Positions 5,674 through 7,698 of a stretch of DNA of 7,698 nucleotides are shown in pieces. Source of the DNA: Acidobacteriota bacterium (lineage in GTDB: Bacteria > Acidobacteriota > Terriglobia > Terriglobales > Acidobacteriaceae); contig QIAK01000209.1 in the NCBI GenBank assembly GCA_003225515.1, forward strand, positions 1 through 7,698, written 5' to 3'. Position numbers and translations under genes: made by a program. Under the pieces are notes generated by a model. The model was given only the letters and a program-made list of their open reading frames with translations. It made no database searches and was not told the origin of the DNA. Every line of letters starts with the position of its first letter. Position 1 is the first letter of the stretch.

Positions 5674-7146
5674 ATGAAGAAATCGAAAGGCAGTTCTCGT
5701 CTTCTGGCAAACTCTTCGAAAAAGCAATCATTGTCGCAGTCTAATTCGCCGGAAGGCGAGAGTCCGCGCGTGGCCGTGGCCATTATGGCTGCGGGCAAGG
5801 GCACCCGGCTGAAATCGCAACTTCCTAAAGTTTTACATGAAGTCGGCGGCAAGCCTCTGTTGGAGCACGTGATCCGGGCGGCGGTGCGGATCGCGCCGGC
5901 GAGTGATGTGTACGCCATCATCGGACACGAGGCTGAGCGGGTGCGGGCGGCCATGGCGCATACGGGGGTGACCTTCGTACTTCAATCCGAGCAGCGGGGA
6001 ACGGGCCATGCTCTGATCGTGGCGCGCGCGGCGCTGGCCGGATATGACCACGTGATCGTGCTCTCCGGAGATGCACCGCTGATCACGCCGGAAACGATCG
6101 GGCGGCTGCGCAATTTTCACCTGGAAGAACGGTCCGCTATGACGCTGCTGAGCGCGGATCTGGAGAATCCGACGGGATATGGCCGGGTGCTGCGGAAGTC
6201 GGCTCGAAGCGCGGAAGTTCAGGCGATCGTGGAAGAGAAGACCGCGACCAGCGCGCAAAGGCAGATTCGCGAGATCAATTCCGGCTTCTACGTTTTTTCC
6301 ACAAAGGAGCTCTACGGGAATATCGACAAACTGTCCACGGCTAACGCGCACCACGAATATTATCTGACCGACATGGCAGAGGTGCTGCGCCGGGCGCGAC
6401 GGCGCGTGGTGGCCTGGAAGACGGCGAACGCCAGTGAAGTGCTGGGCGGAAATACGCGGGCGGAGTTGGCGGATATCGACGAGCAGATGCGCATGGCGAA
6501 GTGCCGTGAGTTGATGGCGGAAGGCGTAACCGTATTTTATCCGGCGACGTGTGTCTTCGACGCCGACGTCAAAATCGCTGCCGACACGGTGATTGAACCC
6601 TATGTGCAACTGCTTGGGAACACACGGATCGGCACCGCTTGTCGCGTGCGCTCGTACTGCGTGATTCGCGATTCTGAAATTGGAGACGGAGTGACGGTCC
6701 GGCCAGGCTGCGTGATGGAGGATGCGAAGATCGGTCAAGGTGCGGTAGTGGGGCCATTCTCGCACTTGCGTCCGGGCAGCGAGATCGGGGAGGGCGCTCA
6801 CGTTGGGAATTTTGTCGAGACCAAGAAGATCAAGCTGGGAAAAGGATCGAAGGCGAATCACCTGACGTACTTAGGGGATGCTGAGATTGGCGATGGCGTG
6901 AACATTGGCGCTGGAACCATCACGTGCAATTATGACGGCGTCAACAAGTATAAGACCGTAATCGAGGACGGCGTCTTTGTGGGGAGCGACAGCACGCTGG
7001 TGGCTCCCGTTCGCATTGGCAAGGGCGCGTACGTGGGAGCGGCGTCGTGTATTACCGAGGATGTTCCCGTCGACGCGTTGGCAGTCGGACGCGCGCGACA
7101 GATTGTGAAGGAAGGCTGGGCGCGGGAGAAGAGGCTGAAGAAGTAG
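5674..7146 (+). CDS. glmU: Bifunctional UDP-N-acetylglucosamine pyrophosphorylase / glucosamine-1-phosphate N-acetyltransferase
   Basis: GlmU makes UDP-GlcNAc for peptidoglycan and other glycans in two steps: acetyl-CoA-dependent acetylation of GlcN-1-P, then uridylylation with UTP. The 490-residue protein is complete. Pyrophosphorylase domain: MAAGKGTRLKS...PKVLHEVGGKP at about 38-61; QRGTGHA 107-112; LSGDAPLI with metal-binding Asp133; NPTGYGRV 165-172; EINSGF with Asn202; YYLTDMAEV 229-237. Left-handed beta-helix acetyltransferase domain from about 290: hexapeptide repeats, RPGSEIGEGAHVGNFVE, KANHLTYLGDAEIG with catalytic His396, and NIGAGTITCNYDG. It ends in a basic tail typical of GlmU. 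The start is uncertain: about 30 residues of Ser/Lys-rich sequence precede the domain. ATG 5674 was chosen because of the TATGTT box 7 nt upstream; ATG 5662 and TTG 5644 are alternatives. Probably essential; no defect seen. Confidence 0.96.
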   Translation: MKKSKGSSRLLANSSKKQSLSQSNSPEGESPRVAVAIMAAGKGTRLKSQLPKVLHEVGGKPLLEHVIRAAVRIAPASDVYAIIGHEAERVRAAMAHTGVTFVLQSEQRGTGHALIVARAALAGYDHVIVLSGDAPLITPETIGRLRNFHLEERSAMTLLSADLENPTGYGRVLRKSARSAEVQAIVEEKTATSAQRQIREINSGFYVFSTKELYGNIDKLSTANAHHEYYLTDMAEVLRRARRRVVAWKTANASEVLGGNTRAELADIDEQMRMAKCRELMAEGVTVFYPATCVFDADVKIAADTVIEPYVQLLGNTRIGTACRVRSYCVIRDSEIGDGVTVRPGCVMEDAKIGQGAVVGPFSHLRPGSEIGEGAHVGNFVETKKIKLGKGSKANHLTYLGDAEIGDGVNIGAGTITCNYDGVNKYKTVIEDGVFVGSDSTLVAPVRIGKGAYVGAASCITEDVPVDALAVGRARQIVKEGWAREKRLKK

Positions 7147-7186
7147 AGTAGATCGGGAAGCTTGTAATGCAGATTGAGTTGGCTAA

Positions 7187-7317
7187 CTTGAGTTGCTGAA
7201 CGGCATTCCTTAGATCCCCGCGCAGGAACTCCGCGTTCCAATCAACGTGGTCCAGGGTGCTTGACACGACGTACTTCTTTGCGGCGTCGATTGTCCGGGC
7301 GAAGGGTTCCATCCAGT
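7187..7317. repeat. 131-bp direct repeat, displaced copy of DHFR-like gene segment
   Basis: It matches 7411-7541 over 131 bp with three differences (7210 T/C, 7228 A/G, 7262 T/C). It encodes, on the minus strand, the WMEPFARTIDAAKKYVVSS to QQLK segment, with two amino-acid changes and one silent change. It begins 40 nt after the glmU stop. It is not attached to the rest of the gene in frame. Confidence 0.92.
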
Positions 7318-7698
7318 GGATAGGCTAGCAAGGCTGGCCCGCCTCAGTAGTTCCGCTAACGCCAGCGGGAGCTTCACGCCTCCTACGAGCAGTCCCTTGC
7401 CCGACTCGCGCTTGAGTTGCTGAACGGCATTCCCTAGATCCCCGCGCAGGAGCTCCGCGTTCCAATCAACGTGGTCCAGGGTGCTCGACACGACGTACTT
7501 CTTTGCGGCGTCGATTGTCCGGGCGAAGGGTTCCATCCAGTCTGGCCTCGCTCCGGGCGGCGGGCGAAACGCTGCCTCCATCATTTCGTAAGTCACCCGT
7601 CCAAGGAGGAGGGCATCGGCCCGGTCGAGATTCTCGACCGCATGACGATGCAACTCTTCGTCCGGTTGCATTGCGCGATGATCGCAACACCCGTCTAA
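7210..7698 (-). pseudogene. RibD C-terminal/dihydrofolate reductase-like protein, rearranged and cut by the window edge
   Basis: On the minus strand the frame enters from the right edge and reads LDGCCDH...DEELHRHAVENLDRADALLLGRVTYEMME, then WMEPFARTIDAAKKYVVSSTL, VDWNAELLRGDLGNAVQQLK and GKGLLVGGVKLPLALAEL. This is the dihydrofolate-reductase/RibD-C family pattern (small cytosolic, NADPH-binding fold; physiological substrate usually unknown), with the start codon outside the window. Homology stops at about 7349, where members continue G-L-I-D-E. The strand HPRLAGHGP and the C-terminal third are missing. The frame then reads 31 nt of unrelated sequence and runs out of frame through a second copy of its own central segment, stopping at 7210. 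About 116 residues are genuine. A normal member is about 180-190 residues, so the product should be inactive unless the join is an assembly artefact. Confidence 0.85.
7411..7541. repeat. 131-bp direct repeat, in-place copy within the DHFR-like gene
   Basis: The copy that lies in its proper context in the gene, with family-like sequence on both sides (MEAAFRPPPGARPD before it, RESGKGLLVGG after it on the minus strand). It is the likely source of, or the closer relative to, the displaced copy 224 nt to the left. Confidence 0.92.

Noticed and set aside
5833..6861. Long minus-strand open frame of about 340 codons opposite glmU
   Set aside because: It lies wholly antisense to a perfectly conserved glmU, has no recognisable domain, and has the His/Arg-rich composition expected from the complement of a GC-rich coding sequence.
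7052..7312. Small minus-strand open frame starting MEPFARTID
   Set aside because: It is the displaced 131-bp copy read in its original frame and then antisense to the end of glmU; no start signal or complete domain.

Overview
The window looks like a piece of a moderately GC-rich bacterial chromosome. It most resembles an Acidobacteriota genome of the Terriglobia/Koribacter type. That is an inference from the overall feel of the proteins (EVE-domain protein, DUF6249 membrane protein, LpqC-like esterase, GlmU) and from the dyad-symmetric CTTCGTG repeat; no 16S or other definitive marker is present. No phage, transposase, CRISPR, tRNA or rRNA signal was seen.

Layout, left to right. (1) The end of an unrecognised, probably helical protein runs in from the left edge and overlaps by 16 nt an EVE-domain protein gene with a good ribosome binding site. 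(2) A convergent gap of about 150 bp holds an inverted repeat built from three CTTCGTG units per arm. (3) A small DUF6249-type membrane protein (minus) is divergent from a secreted LpqC/PHB-depolymerase-like esterase (plus). The esterase carries a (YPGGG)4 insertion and Asn where the family has its catalytic His. (4) Convergent to the esterase are an AMP-forming acyl-CoA ligase and, upstream of it, a small glutaredoxin-like protein (both minus). (5) Divergent from the glutaredoxin is a short-chain dehydrogenase/reductase, followed by glmU (both plus). (6) The right edge holds a scrambled RibD-C/dihydrofolate-reductase-like gene (minus) whose 3' end is replaced by a second copy of its own central 131 bp.

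Three genes are broken. The acyl-CoA ligase and the SDR each lack a short stretch (about 20-23 nt and about 35-38 nt) with loss of frame. In both, protein-level homology resumes in another frame after missing residues. The DHFR-like gene is rearranged. With the esterase His-to-Asn change, this is either real gene decay or a sign of assembly/strain-mixing error; the sequence alone cannot decide.

Functionally the genes form no single pathway. GlmU makes UDP-GlcNAc for peptidoglycan; the others are accessory metabolism, thiol redox and envelope genes. The most interesting regulatory pattern is at start codons. Genes inside or behind other units (EVE protein, esterase, DUF6249) have Shine-Dalgarno sequences. 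The glutaredoxin, SDR and GlmU starts have none, but carry a TANNNT -10-like hexamer exactly 7 nt before ATG, the arrangement expected for leaderless transcripts. All gene-free gaps are shorter than about 200 bp; I see no clear rho-independent terminator in them.
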